A DNA stretch of 64,000 nucleotides from Cheilinus undulatus. Its lineage: Eukaryota; Chordata; Actinopteri; Labriformes; Labridae. Shown piece after piece: positions 11,600-23,129 of the stretch; the stretch's first letter is position 1, and each line of letters starts with the position of its first letter. The stretch spans positions 4,091,207 to 4,155,206 of the forward strand of contig NC_054886.1 in assembly GCF_018320785.1 (NCBI RefSeq). The letters run 5' to 3'. The notes below the pieces were generated by a model. It did no database searches. It had not been told where the DNA came from and was given only the letters and a program-made list of their open reading frames with translations. The translations under genes and the position numbers were made by a program.

Positions 11600-12377
11600 C
11601 AGCCAGCCCTTTGCAGCACAAGCAAAAAGTCTATATATAACTCTGCACCTTCTTTTTCCCTAGACTGGATTAAAGCAGGACCATTCTTCATCTCTTTTAC
11701 CTTCCTGGTCAGCATCCCTGAAGGTCTTCAGTGTCTCCTCACAGCAGTGTCATACAAAGGCGTGAGGTTAGCCGGCTCCTGCTAAGAGACTGTATGCAAG
11801 ACAGGAGGTCTCACTTTGCTTGAGAAAGAGCATGCCTTTACTTGTTCATAGTGGGACTGAAAGAGTGACTCTGGGGCTTTGCAGATTGTCGGATTGTTGT
11901 TGCATTTCCCTTTGATATGTCATCTTATGTAAGTTTGTCTTTTGGTGTGAAGATGAAATCAAAATAGCATTTTTGGAAAAGATAAGCTTTGTAGAGTTGT
12001 TGTTCATGTCTACAGTTATTTTCTGCACGGTTTGTCTGTTGTTACTTTTAACAAGAAAAGCACTATGAAACACCATGCCTCTTTGCATCAAGACAGCCCT
12101 TTCTGCTGCTCTCTTTAAAAATAGGTAGAAAAACACAAGATAAGAACAGCATGTTTGAAAAAATGGAAAAAGGACCCCTTGTTTGTCCTCGATTCAAAAA
12201 AGTGTAATGTGACATTTGTGCAGCCTAATCAATCATCATCTATAATCGCTGTGCATGATCACTGTTTAAGAACCACAGCAGAAGTCTGCACATCTGCACG
12301 CCTACAGATGTCTGCACTATGGCATACACTCAGTCTCCTCAGAATAGTTGTAGGTTTTTGTGAAGTGCACTTTCACA
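11600..12377. other. No gene recognised
   Basis: Frames at 11591-11785 and 11846-12136 have no domain. Mixed AT-rich intergenic sequence. Confidence 0.45.
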
Positions 12378-12640
12378 TACAGTGGCTAAAAACTTCTATA
12401 CACCTCTACATTTCTGTGGTGTAAAGAAACGAGGCCACTCTTCCTTTAAAGAATGCAAAGCATCTGCTGTAATAATGAGAGCCTTTTCTGTGCATAGCCT
12501 TCAGCAGGTCACCCAGCAGATTTTCACCCAAATTCTGGTCTGGGCTCTGACTGGACCATCTTCAACCTTTTACCGTCTTCTGGTGAAGCCATTCTTTTTT
12601 AGATTTGGATGTCGCTTCACTGAAAGGTGAAACTCCCTTA
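12378..12640 (+). mobile_element. Tc1-like terminal remnant
   Basis: Begins ACAGTGGCTAAAAACTTCTA, like a Tc1 terminus, and later has CTGGTCTGGGCTCTGACTGG and TGGTGAAGCCATTCTTTT, phrases found in the non-coding arm of common fish Tc1-like elements. There is no transposase catalytic region. The call depends on recalled consensus. Confidence 0.5.
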
Positions 12641-12842
12641 TATATTCAGCATTCCAGCAGTAAAGTTTTGTGCAATAATTGACAGACATTTGGAGATGAT
12701 CATCATTCATTCAAGCTACTATAACCTGCATATGTTGCAGTAAATTAAATGATGCAGAATACACTGCATATGAAAAACCTGCCCCGCCTCTTCAAACCTA
12801 CTGAGAAGCTCTGTTATATAAAGAGCGACAACAGTCACAGTC

Positions 12843-13327
12843 ATGTTCACAATGAGGGGCCTTATCTTGGTATCAGTTTCTCTTCTCTGCAGCTTCTGCA
12901 AGTACACCACAATGGCTGCACTCCTCACTATTCAAAGCTACTTCAGAGAAAAGGCTGAAGTTTTGTTCCTAACGGGGTCTTGTCTGTTTCAGTTTGGATG
13001 GTTGTCTCTGAGTCTCACACAGTGGAGGTGTGACCTGGTGAAGATGTCACACTAGTCTGCTCCAACTTTTCCAGTTCGCCCAATCAAATTGCCTGGTTTA
13101 AACTGGTCAACAGAAGCAAGCCCCTCTGCGTGGCCAACATGTTTGAATATGGTGAACCTGTGGGACTCTGCAGTGGATTTCAAAATGGGAAATTTGAAAT
13201 GGCATCAAACATCTCGACTGTCTTTCTCAACATCAAACAAGTGGATCTGTCTGACTCTGGGCTGTATTTTCGTTTACTGTGGGCACAGATCCAGTGATTG
13301 TTGGTGCTACATTTGTGGAGGTGCAGG
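12843..13327 (+). pseudogene. Broken V-type Ig receptor gene, paralogue of the gene at 16.1 kb
   Basis: A leader-like start at 12843 (MFTMRGLILVSVSLLC) has no good in-phase donor. The V exon runs from a TTTCAG acceptor (exon start 12993) to a GTAAG donor (exon end 13327). It encodes GEDVTLVCSNFSSSPNQIAW, then a second cysteine pair (PLC and GLC), then LSDSGLYF. An in-frame TGA falls before PGEDVTLVC, and the frame slips just after GLYF, where the second canonical Cys is expected; the following frame gives TDPVIVGATFVEVQ. Exon length is 335 bp against 348 bp in the intact paralogue. No later exons were identified, so it is called a pseudogene. Confidence 0.75.
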
Positions 13328-13407
13328 GTAAGTTTCTGCAAAGGCTGTTCCATCTTTTAAAGCTCATTTGCAAATGTATCAAGAAGAAAATGAAAATATA
13401 CTGACAG

Positions 13408-13573
13408 ACACTATATTGCCAAAAGTATTCACTCACCCATCCAAATAATTGAAATCAGGTGTTGACTTCCATGTCCACAGGTGTATAAAATCAAGCACCT
13501 AGGCATGCAGACTGTTTCTACAAACATTTGTGAAAGAATGGGTCACTCTCAGGAGCTCAGTGAATTCCAGCGT
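13408..13573 (+). mobile_element. Tc1-like 5' end fragment
   Basis: Begins ACACTATATTGCCAAAAGTA and reads on through ATTGAAATCAGGTGTTGAC and CAAGCACCTAGGCATGCAG to GAGCTCAGTGAATTCCAGCG. This is the terminal and leader part of a common fish Tc1-like family. It is cut where the hAT sequence begins. Confidence 0.7.
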
Positions 13574-14178
13574 TGGACGCGGGCCGGGCTTGGGCTCTTT
13601 TGTTTTAAACCTGCCAATTAGAGCAAGGTGTCGTGTTTGTGTTTAACCAATTTAAATGGCAACACTTGAACGCAGCAGCCGCTCTGCCCCCTCCGTTCCC
13701 GCTCTAAGTGTCCCAGCCAGCAGTAGCAGCAGCGAGCGTGCTTTCAGCGCAGCTGGAAGAAAGGAGGCCTGGACTTGCCCCTGAAACTCTGGATGCTATT
13801 CGTTTTCTGCATGATGCCAAGTAAACAGACTGTTCTTCTTGTGGTGTTTAAAGAACAGAGTCTGCCATGTGAAGCAGCTCACTGTTGTTGAATTGGACGT
13901 TACCATGTTCAGAATTGATTAATAGTTCTTCTATAGAATAGAATAGAAGTTTTTATTTGTTAATAGGCCTACAATTGCTGCGATATGTACGTCAGCTGTT
14001 GCTGTGTGCTGCTGCATCGTGCGCGCGTGCAAAAAAAACAAAAAAAAAACAAAGTCGGGCTTCATACGGGTTCGGGCCTAATAATTCTGAAAACCTGTCG
14101 GGCCAGGCCAGGCTAGGGCTCCACCCCCTTGGGCTCGGGCCAGACTCGGGCCCAGATAATAGGCCTGTGCAGGGCACT
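13574..14178 (+). mobile_element. Short hAT element keeping the C-terminal dimerisation region
   Basis: Both ends are rich in GGGCCGGGCTTGGGCTC and its inverse GGGCTCGGGCCAGACTCGGG, suggesting inverted termini. The coding remnant near 13720-13810 reads VPASSSSSERAFSAAGR, the hATC dimerisation signature, followed by a frame-shifted LAPETLDAIRFLHDAK-like end. The transposase core is missing. An exact 8-bp duplication could not be seen. Confidence 0.7.
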
Positions 14179-14199
14179 AACGAGGATCCACATCAATGA

Positions 14200-14432
14200 A
14201 GGCACATCCATTTCCTGAGAGGGGCGGAGTCAGACAGCTCAGTAACATTTAAAGCCACAGACACAGAAACAGCTCGTTCTGAGCAGGGCTGAAACAGAGG
14301 GGTTTTTAGACATGCAAAAATCAAATACTGGAGTTTTTTCAGCAAAAAAAAACATCACAGGCATGTTTTGAGGACTTCTGAGACCAATATAAACTTGTCT
14401 TGAAAGGGTAAAATATGTGACCTTTAAGATGT
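14200..14432. repeat. Teleost interspersed repeat, class uncertain
   Basis: Contains GGGGCGGAGTCAGACAGCTCA, CAGAAACAGCTCGTTCTGAG and ACTTGTCTTGAAAGGGTAAAATATGTGACC. I recall this order from a common fish interspersed element, usually seen in the opposite orientation. Termini were not defined. Confidence 0.45.
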
Positions 14433-14960
14433 GTGAAGCAGTGTAAGGGTTTATGAGGTTAACATCACTTGTTGGACAGGAAGAGGCTGCACAAACGTGG
14501 AGCAGATGATGAGGAAACTGAGGCCTGGTACATCAGATCTCTTTTAGAGTGTTGAAACATGCAGTGAAGTTAGCAGGCGTCATATCTGTGCAGGTATTGA
14601 CAACCTTCCTGAAAGAAATATGATAACACACTCTAGTGTAGACATAATCGAGCAGTCTGTTCAGACAGAGGAAGTCTCTGCATCTGTGAATGAGAGTAAG
14701 CAACACTTGTTGCAGTGCAGTCTGAGGTGACAAAACAAGAAGGCCTGTGAACAACAACTGTGAGAGTCAAGTCTGAACTGAACCCATACACACCCGCTGA
14801 CTGTCTCCAGCTTTTTATCATAAGATAACCACATTAATAATGTGGCATACAAAGGCATGAGAGAGATTGGGGATTATTTCAGTCATGAATAAAGGTCGAG
14901 CTACACTTTCACGAGCTACTTTCATTTATACACGACTAAAAATTCAGGGGAACTGTCCTT
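14433..14960. other. No gene recognised
   Basis: Overlapping minus-strand frames (14533-14858) without a domain. Confidence 0.4.
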
Positions 14961-15480
14961 AAAATCCTCCTGAGTTTGTTGTTCACCCATTCACCTCTCA
15001 AGAGAGCACCAGGGCAAATCAAAGATATAGGAAATCTGGAGAAATGCCTTTGCCTCCTCAGGTGGTTCTATGATTAAAAAAAAAAAAATCAGCATCAATC
15101 TATGATGTAGATTTTACTTGGGCTCAGGAGCACAGCCAACTATTTTGAGCTTAGCTCATCTGAAATGGACCGACCTGATGTGCAAAAGTGTTTCATGGTC
15201 TAATGACACCACATTTCATATTGTTTCTTGAAATGGCCACCACCGAGTGCACGAGGCTAAAGAGGTAAAGGAGCATCCAGACTGTTGCTTCTGTGATGTT
15301 TGAGGGTGTATGAGTGCCCATCGTGTGGCTAACTTGCACATCTGTTAAGGCACCATTAAAAATGAGAGGTACAGAAAGGTTCTGGAGCAACATACATTTC
15401 CATCCAGATGACACCTCTTCAGGAACATCCCTGCAACATACGCAACAACATATAAGGACATGTCACAGTGGTCAGCTGAT
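14961..15480 (+). mobile_element. Tc1-like transposase remnant, same family as 3166-5190
   Basis: Shares GCTCATCTGAAATGGACCGA and GCTAACTTGCACATCTGTTA with the copy at 3.2-5.2 kb (GCTCATCTAAAATG, GGTAACTTGCACATCTGTGA) in the same order. It covers only the middle of the transposase region and has many lesions. The last matching piece is AGGTTCTGGAGCAACATAC near 15378. Confidence 0.65.
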
Positions 15481-15679
15481 GCTCCTGAGGAAGACTGCAG
15501 ATGACAGTCAAGGTACATGTCAAGGTAAAAAAAAAAACATCTCCTACAATTAGTTGTCTGCAGAAAGAAACCCAAGAATAATATTCAGAATGAGAAGACA
15601 AAATGAACTTGCTGAATTTATGACTCGGGTCAAAATTTTGCAAAATTTGTGTAAAGTGGCAAATGTGTAATTTAGAAAA

Positions 15680-15766
15680 TATTCATAGTTTTTTTTTTAA
15701 GGCAACCCCCTCTCAGTGTCTCCTAACCCCCAAGGGGATCCGGACCCCCACGTTGAGAACCGGTTA
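15680..15766. repeat. hAT-type MITE end fragment
   Basis: TCTCAGTGTCTCCTAACCCC and CGTTGAGAACCGG match the ends seen at 17482 and 27945 (TCTCAACTTTGGGGTC in inverse). Only one terminus is present. Confidence 0.5.
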
Positions 15767-16127
15767 AGTTCACAACTTTATCTGACTGATGTATTTCGGC
15801 CTGTAGCCTTCATAAAACAGAAAAAAAAAAAAAATGTGATAAGAATCAAACAGTACCAAATTACGTAAACGTAACCAATCAGACTCACATGTACACCAGC
15901 CAATGCCCTGTCCTCATTAACATCAATCTGAAATCACATTTTTTAACACAACAGTTTTTTAAAACTGCAGATTTTTTCTCTGTGCACATCCTTTGTGTTG
16001 TGTTTGACATCAAATTCAGGTAAAAGATGAACAACATACAGATAGACGCCTCCCTTCTCTGCGTAAACAGTTCCGCTTCTCACTTCAAAAGTACAGGCAG
16101 CTCAAAGCCTCAGTCATTTGCTCAGTG

Positions 16128-18470
16128 ATGAACCTTGCCTCTATTCCTGCTGTGCTGCTGTGCAGCCTCAGTAAGTAATCATCATTATTGTGTTTAACTC
16201 CATAGTCTTAACTTGCATTAATTGCACTTTTTTTGCTCATCACTAATTTTCTGACTTGTCTGAGGAGATGTGCTCTGCATCTTTGCTGATTGAAAATGAG
16301 TTCATGTTTTGATCACTGATCTGTTTGTTTCAGGCTGGCTCTCTGTCTCAGCGTCTGAGGCTCAGACTGTGGAGGTTCAGTCCAATGAAGATGCCACACT
16401 CATGTGCTCCAACATGACCATAAATAGAAATGCCACCTTCTGGTTCAGACTTGTTGAAGAAAAAGACATCCAGTGTATATCTTTTAAGACCAGTCTCAAC
16501 AGCAAAGTGGAACACTGCCCTGGCATTCACCCTGCTAGATATAAAATGTGGTCCAGTTCTGCTTCCATCTCTCTCAAAATCTCTTCAGTGAACACGTTCG
16601 ACAGTGGAACATACTACTGTGGATTCTACTCAAAAGGCCGTCCTGTTTTCAGAGTAAAACACTTAAAGATCAGAGGTCAAGGTAAGGTTATTTTATTGAT
16701 TTCTTATTACATTTATCTTACAAAGCATTCAGAAAGTTTTCAGACCCCTTGACTTTTTTCAGCTTTGTTAGGTTGCAGCCTGAGCTACAGTTAGGCGCAT
16801 GTGCACACATGGACTGAGAGGTATAAAAGTGCATGGTTAGAGAGATTCGGGGTCTCACTCGTGTACCATTGTCCTGCTTTAAATAAACGTAACGTCAAGG
16901 CTGCATTCAGCTCCCTCTGACTCCTGGCTCATCCTTTAATGTACTGTTTCCGGCTACAACAATACCATCCCAGCAGTGAAGCATGGTGGGGGCAGCATCA
17001 TGCTGTGGGGGTTCTTTTCAGCAGCAGGGACTGGGAGACTGATCAGGGTTGAGAGAAAGCTGAATGGAGTAAAGTACAGACACATGCTCAGTTAAAAACT
17101 TGCTGCTTCAACTAAGTATGGAGTAAATGGACTGAATACTTATGTACATGTGATTTTTTATTTGCAGAAATGTCTAATATCAAGTTTTCATGTTGTCATG
17201 ATTGGGTACTGAGTTGTAGCATCAGGCTGCAACATAACAAAACCCATTTTACTGGGGTACTTTAAGTCTCCTTTGTTTAATATTTCTCAACCATCATCAT
17301 CTTTGTAAGTGTTTTTTAAAATGATTTATGTTAGTAAAGTGAAATAAAAACGTTTCTTTCCATCTTTAATAGGCAGTGATGAGGCACAGGAGAGCACGGT
17401 CAGCGAATGTACAAGTAAGATTTTCCTTAGAGTGTCTGCCATGCACAGACTCCATATATAAACTTCAGATAAAGTTCTTTAGGGTAGTGGTTCTCAACTT
17501 TGGGGTCAGGACCCCCTTGGGGGTCACAAGACACTTAGAGGGGGTCTCCAGCTGCCCTAAAAATACTAAGAATATTTTTAAAATTACACTGTTGCCACTT
17601 TACACCAATTTTGTAAAATCTTTTACCCCTTTTCATTATTTTTTCTCACCACTTTTAACACCTTTTTTTGTCAGTTTTAAACTCTTTCCACCACTTTTTT
17701 TCTCTTTTTGCCACTTCTGAACCAATTCTTGCTACTTAAGCTTAATGTTGCCTCTGTTGACCTGTTATTGCCACTATTAACCCCTTTTTTCATCCTATTT
17801 CACCAAATTTCCAGCCATTTTTACTAATTTAAAACCATTCCAGCCACTTTTTAACTTTTTTTTACCAGTATTCCTACCCATTTATGCCACTTTAACTCAT
17901 TTTTGCCTTTTTTGCCATTTTTACAAAATTTTAATTTCTGCACTATTTTTTGCCATTAATGACCCATTGTAGTAATTTTTATACCATTTTAACACACCCG
18001 GTTTATGGACGGCCTTGTCTGCATGACTATTCCAAATTGTGCTGTGTTCAACCATCTTTAGGTACAGTGGGGATCCCCAGTCTCTGGCACCTTTATTTTT
18101 TGGGTGGGGGTTGGGGGGTGGGGGATAATATTTCAGCTTTCAAAACTCTAAAATAAAACCTGACCCAAAGAACTTTCTTGTAGAAGAGTGTGGTGAAACA
18201 TCAAAGCTGGTCAGTCTGATCCTCTGTGGTCTGGCTGTTTTCCTCGTGATGGTCATTGTTGGTCTGGTTATTCAAATCAGGAAACTCCAGACAGGTGTGT
18301 TTTTGTTGCTTTCATTTTTTTTAAGACATAACAAACGATGCAACACAACCTTACAGTTAGTTACAGAACTTTTTCTTTCTCTTCCAGCTGCTGCAGAACA
18401 AAAGAATTCACAACGTCAGGCAGGAAGGAGAGAACCAGAGCCAGATGCTGTTTATGCCAACGTCAGATAG
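16128..18470 (+). CDS. Single-V Ig-superfamily membrane receptor, five exons, 208 residues
   Basis: Exons are 16128-16170, 16334-16681, 17373-17414, 18184-18294 and 18388-18470, all GT-AG, every junction phase 1, total 627 bp including TAG. Exon 1 is a leader ([15 protein letters not shown]). Exon 2 is one V-type domain with Cys in LMCSN and YYCGF, Trp in FWFRL, plus an extra cysteine pair (IQC, EHC) shared with the broken paralogue. Exon 3 is a 14-residue stalk. Exon 4 is the membrane exon ([21 protein letters not shown]). Exon 5 is a short tail ending [12 protein letters not shown] fits a YxN adaptor-binding motif and a weak ITIM-like YxxV. It probably acts at the leukocyte surface; ligand unknown. 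This is not a T-cell receptor: there is no J motif. Confidence 0.85.
16718..17262 (+). mobile_element. Tc1-like element in intron 2 of the Ig receptor gene
   Basis: Left end AAAGCATTCAGAAAGTTTTC followed by AGACCCCTTGACTTTTTTCA is a fish Tc1-like terminus. The body has GTGAAGCATGGTGGGGGCAG and CAGCAGCAGGGACTGGGAG of the transposase region. The right end has GGCTGCAACATAACAAAACC. The central part is deleted and replaced by an LTR-like piece, so it is non-coding. Confidence 0.7.
16781..16961 (+). mobile_element. Probable LTR fragment (retrovirus-like kin), fossil
   Basis: About 180 bp lying inside the Tc1-like element. It has a TATAAAAG box near 16823, an AATAAA signal near 16884 and an end reading CGGCTACAACA, the arrangement of a small solo LTR. 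No internal or coding part is present. The family cannot be set; Ty3/gypsy-like is a guess. It is younger than the Tc1-like copy it interrupts. Confidence 0.35.
17482..17990 (+). mobile_element. hAT-like MITE with degenerate internal array, in intron 3 of the Ig receptor gene
   Basis: The left end TAGTGGTTCTCAACTTTGGGG and the next GGGGGTCACAAGACACTTAG are a recurrent fish hAT-type terminus. The interior is a degenerate array built on words such as GCCACTTTTAAC and CCATTTTTGCC. The right terminus was not found. The same element type lies at 27450-27945 in the other orientation. Confidence 0.6.
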
Positions 18471-19035
18471 AAACGAACTGAAACCACTGCTTGATGATTT
18501 ATCGAACAGTTTTGTACTCTTTTTTTTATTTGTATGAGTAAACCAGTCTGTGCTTTAAGACAAAGACCTGATGAAGGCTCCCTGCAGCAAAGCCCTAATC
18601 CCTAATATTTCCTCTTTTTTCTTTCAGTCTGTCTCTTTAACAAATGCAGTTATAGCTGATGATTTATAGAGATGACCAAGATAGCACACAACACTTCTCT
18701 GACAGGAAATAACAGCACTGTGTGGTCTTAGCAAAACTGAGAGGCAAAAGATGAAGTCTGAAGCATCAAAGGTATCTATAAATCTTGTGAAAAAGGTTTA
18801 AGTCTCTATAGCTTCATTAAAGTTGAAACGTACAGTCTTGACTATCCTTTTTAAACTGGGATATCATGAATATAAATAACGTGAATAATGCTGGATCTTT
18901 CTTGGATGTCTGTATGCGTAAACATATAAAAATATAATTTCCTTTTTATCTTGAGAAAAGAGACTGACATTGGACGCAACAAGAAGAGACATATTTTAAA
19001 AGTTAAAGAACTTAAACTACAAATCAGAGCAGCTT
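18471..19035. other. Probable 3' untranslated and intergenic sequence
   Basis: Follows the stop of the Ig receptor gene. It is AT-rich; no canonical AATAAA close to the stop was found, so the transcript end is undefined. No further gene is seen. Confidence 0.4.
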
Positions 19036-19039
19036 ACTT

Positions 19040-19615
19040 TTTCCCCTACTTGGCTTGCCATTCTAATGACGCTATCCTTGCCTACATAGCCCTTACAGTA
19101 GCTTGTCTATCAAGTTTTGAACTTGGGTGACTTTCCAGGGTATAAAGATTAAATCTACACCAGTCAATGTAATATTAATTTTTTTTAATCAATTTTCCCA
19201 TCAATGTTTATTGTTTCTGCTGTTAGCTTAGCATTAGCCACCATATTGTTTTCCCACAATGGATGTCACATGGGCTGTGACAACCAATGGCAGGCTTGTC
19301 TGTTGTCGTGTTTTGTTTATACACATAAAAGCTGGAGGAGAGAGTCTGAATAGCTCATGATAGAGAGAAAGAGAGACAGAGAGCCTGTGATGTGTCCCTC
19401 TGTGTCACTGAAGACAGGAATGGCTCTGAATAATGGCTCACAATCAATCAATATAAAAAAGCACAAAGACTTATTTTTTAAATGTTTAAATATTTTGAAG
19501 ACTTTTTGTCACAGAACGATTACTTGTCACTTTTAGGTCCCCAAGAGATGGAAGGAAAACTTTGAGTAAAACAAAGCCTTAGACGTCATTATTCACTGTG
19601 TGATACATAAAAATG
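19040..19615 (+). mobile_element. Diverged relative of the 23.7-kb piggyBac-type element
   Basis: Shares with 24060-24480 a run of ordered matches: TGACTTTCCAGGGT/TGACTTTTTGGGGT, AAGATTAAATC/AAAATTAAATC, then TATTTTGAAGACTTTTTGTCACAGAA and CCCCAAGAGATGG. Neither TTAA terminus could be recognised and its right side meets a SINE fragment. Confidence 0.5.
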
Positions 19616-19635
19616 CTTGAGTATTATCAACCAGC

Positions 19636-19722
19636 TGTCATTGGGCAAGAGGTGGGGTACAACATGGACTGGTCACCAGCCAATCACAGGGCACAGGGCA
19701 AATAACCAAGCACACTCACAGC
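19636..19722 (-). repeat. 3' fragment of the tRNA-like SINE
   Basis: AGCTGTCATTGGGCAAGAGG, then TGGACTGGTCACCAGCCAAT, are the reverse complement of the 3' half of the SINE at 6975-7297 (CCAGTCCAGGGTGTACCCCG and CCCAATGACAGCTGG). Confidence 0.65.
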
Positions 19723-19726
19723 CAGT

Positions 19727-19900
19727 TTATTTGAAAGCGAACCGAGACCCCTGTTTTTAAGATTCCAGAGTCCGCTTGTTTGGTCAGCACCAGACTTCCT
19801 GTGAGCTTTCACACCACTCCAAATGAACTATCCAGAAAAATGGACCTGAGTTTGTTTAAAGTGGACCAAACAGCTCTGGTGTGAATGCCCCCTAAGTTTT
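19727..19900. repeat. Unnamed interspersed repeat
   Basis: GAAAGCGAACCGAGACCCC at one side and CTGGTGTGAATGCCCCCTAAG at the other, with GTCCGC and GGACC words between, look like a fish short repeat. No defined termini. Confidence 0.3.
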
Positions 19901-22364
19901 AGTGGTACATTAAATAGTTTAAAGTACAGGGCGTCGCCAGACCCTCTTTACTGGGGCACGTGCCCCAGTATAAATGAGCTGTGCCCCAGTATCAGGGGCA
20001 GACTGGCCATCGGGAGTACTGGGAGTTTTCCTGGTGGGCCGGTACGGCCGGTGTAAAAAAAAAAAAGAAAAGACTTTCAGCAGTTGTTAATGTGTCGCAT
20101 CCACCGCAGTGTTTCCCATACATTCATTTATTTGTGACTCACTAGCGACAGATGCGCACAGCACAGTTTGAAGTCTTGTGGACACAAAAACAGTCAATTT
20201 TATATTATTATTTTTTTAATGAAACCAAATGATGCTCTGAAACATTGTCGCATGACTTCTGTAGATGGATATCAGGAAATTTTTCCCCCGAAGCAGAGAC
20301 AGGGAAGCAGCAAGAAGAGATGAGAAAAAGGGAGGTAAGGTCTGGTCATAAATTAGCTGGTTAAGCTAGCCAGCTAAGCTAGCGATGTTATTAGCAAATC
20401 TGTTAAACTTAAATGCCTATATAAATATAAATTTGTGCAATGCCTTTTTGATTTTGCTGCTGCAGAGGATGAGGATCAAGGTGCTAGAGGAGGAGAGGGA
20501 GGAGGAGGAGAGACTGAGGTGCATGAGTGGTCGAGGCAAAGTGGAAGTGAGACTGACAGGCGAGAGAAGGGTGAAACAAGTCAGGAGAGACAGCGCCAAG
20601 ATGACAGACATGAAGATGACGAGGGAGCAGTTTCAACAGAAACAGATGACATTAGTCAAGGGACAAGAGTAAAAACCAGCGTCCACAAAGGAGGAGGGGA
20701 CATTAGTGACTTAGGGGGAAAGCATGATGGTCCTAAACAAGTGAAGTCCCACTATCCCCAGCACTGCTTTGGGTTAAAAAATGATCATTTAATCCACAAT
20801 GGTTTGAAAGCTTTCCCTGGTTAGAATATTCTGTAAACAGAGATGCAGCTTTTTGTTTCTCATGTAGGATGTTTGGTAAACACATGAAACATGACACATT
20901 TGTGAGCAGTGGCATGAATGCCTGCTTCAAAGCCAGCGCTGTTCATGGCAGTGTAGTTGAACAGTTACATTCAGCACATGAGGCAGAAATCAAGGAGAGA
21001 TGGGAGTGCATCAGCCGTAGTGTGGCTGTGACACAATTCTTAGCCAAACAAAACGTTCCATTCAGTGGCCACGATGAGAGAGCATCTAGCCACAATCAGG
21101 GAAATTTTCTTGAGTGCGTGAAACTTTTAAAGCAGTTTGATCCTTTTCTCCAGTCATACTCACCCCCATTACATCATACATATTTATCACTTTCGTCCCA
21201 AAGTGAGATAACTGAATGCTGTGCAGAGGAGGTGACAGCAGCTATGTGAGTGAACTGAAAGATGCAGGAATGTTTTCAGTGATTGCGGATGAAGCCAGAG
21301 ATGGAACAGTTGGCTATGTGTGTTCGCTATGTCACTAATGGGGGAGTAGAGGAGTGTTTGCTGGCAATGGTGGAATTGAGAGAGTTTGATGCAGAATGCA
21401 TAAATACTGCTATTGAAGAGCAGTTGGTTTGTAATGGCATTGAAAATTTTAAGTGTGTTCCGCAGGCTTATGGTGGTGCAGCTGTGATGAGTGGTGCAGT
21501 TGGAGGGGTCCAAGCCAAATTCAGTGTCAAGCATCCAGAGGCCATTTATGTGCACTGCTATGCACATCAGCTAGACTTAGTGCTGTCATACCTGTCAAGC
21601 AATACCAGAGGCTAAAGACTTATTTGACCTGTTGCAGAGTGTATACCCAATTTTTGTGTTTCTCTCGTAAGCCATCACAGATTCAGAGAGGTGCAAAAGC
21701 AGCTGGATTTGCAGCCATCTGAACTTGTACAGTTGTCAAAGACCTGTTGGTCATGCCAGTTGCAATCTGTGAATGCCATCTTACAGAACTTCCCTGCTGT
21801 TCTTCACTGCCTCTCCAATATTAACACCTCCATGGCAGTGGGACTCCACATGAAACTCAAATATTTGCAGCATGAAACAATAGACCTGGCTAAGGCTGCC
21901 AAGTTCAAGGGAGCTGTATGTGACACTCTAAAACAGATGTGCACAGATGAGAAGGCTGCTGAGCTGTATGATACAGTAAAGACCCTCTGTGCAGCAAATG
22001 AAATCCCAGAGCCACGTGCTACACCCAGACAAAGGCAGAAGCAGAAACGCACTGATGTTTATGTGGTGGAGTCTAGTTGCGGAGCAGTGAGTGACCTCAG
22101 TGATTCAGAGAAGCTGAAAAGAAACCTGTTTCTACCTTGCCTTGACAGTATGGTTGCAGAAATGGATGAGCATTTTTCATCTCTTTATGGCCAAGTTCTC
22201 AGAGGTGTTCAGGCCTGTAACCCTGAATACATACGGTCGGTGTCGCGTCACGGTTGCGTCATAGAGGGGGGCGGGTCATTTCTAGGGGGAAAACAATCCT
22301 TTCCCCTCACCTGCAGCACTGTCAGCCCACAGGTTTTAAATTCTTATATATATACTAACCGCTA

Positions 22365-23120
22365 AAATGTCATATATTGATTCTATACAGCCAACTGACA
22401 GAGATAGATACATTAAAAGAATTACTCTACCAGGGTCAGATTCTTGTCTGTATCTTATTAAAGAATGGACGAATGATCCCACTCAATGGCCTGATGTTTC
22501 ATTCCCTGACATCTTCTGCTACCTGGTTGAATCACCCGGTAAGAGGCAAAATCCTGTTTACTGATGAATTAAACCTCACATAACTTCAATGTCTAACAAG
22601 GAAATTAGCACGTTTAAGTGAATTTGTGCAACACACAATGGTTGTTATTGCACAACAGCCATCATGAGCTGCAAATTGGTTATTGACGACACGGTATATC
22701 GGGCAGGGATTTACACACACACCAGCCTCAAAAACTATCGGTCCCTGGAGGCACATAACTTTTTTACAAGTGGCTTTGTCGGAGTTGTGCTTCGTCACAA
22801 CTTTGTCGTCTTTTACACAGAGGACAAGGCATCAAAAAAGAGGAAAAGGAAAGCCTCTATCCCAAAAGCCTCATTTTTACAGAAATGACAGTTCCTCACT
22901 ATGCAGGCTGACAGATCACCTGATGCTGTGGTTTCAGTTAACAGTTTCAGTAAACAGTTTCAAGGATTTTGCCAGACCATCTAAGAAGCCATGGTGTTTC
23001 AGCCAGCATGAGGTGACTGAGGAGGAGGTTGAAGATGTGGAGAGAGCAACCATCCGTCAGGCATCCTGTGTGCAATGGCATCAAGAGTGGGTTGGTCGCA
23101 TTACAGGCTCCATATCCCAG
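22365..23120 (+). pseudogene. YqaJ-nuclease-type ORF of an ISL2EU-like transposon, incomplete
   Basis: The frame at 22367 reads YIDSIQPTDRDRYIKRITLP then PDVSFPDIFCYLVESPG and a GTAAG donor. A later frame at 22683 region reads SLKNYRSLEAHNFFTSGFVG, and 22983-23110 reads EVEDVERATIRQASCVQWHQ. These are the N-terminal and central signatures of fish transposon proteins with a YqaJ/lambda-exonuclease fold. The nuclease core is absent because the sequence breaks off at 23125. Confidence 0.65.
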
Positions 23121-23129
23121 TAGCTCTCA

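Noticed and set aside
20435-20824. Host acidic protein gene
   Set aside because: Acidic/basic-rich frame lies at the 5' side of the ZMYM1-like hAT and is more likely its untranslated or N-terminal region; no separate promoter or splice support.
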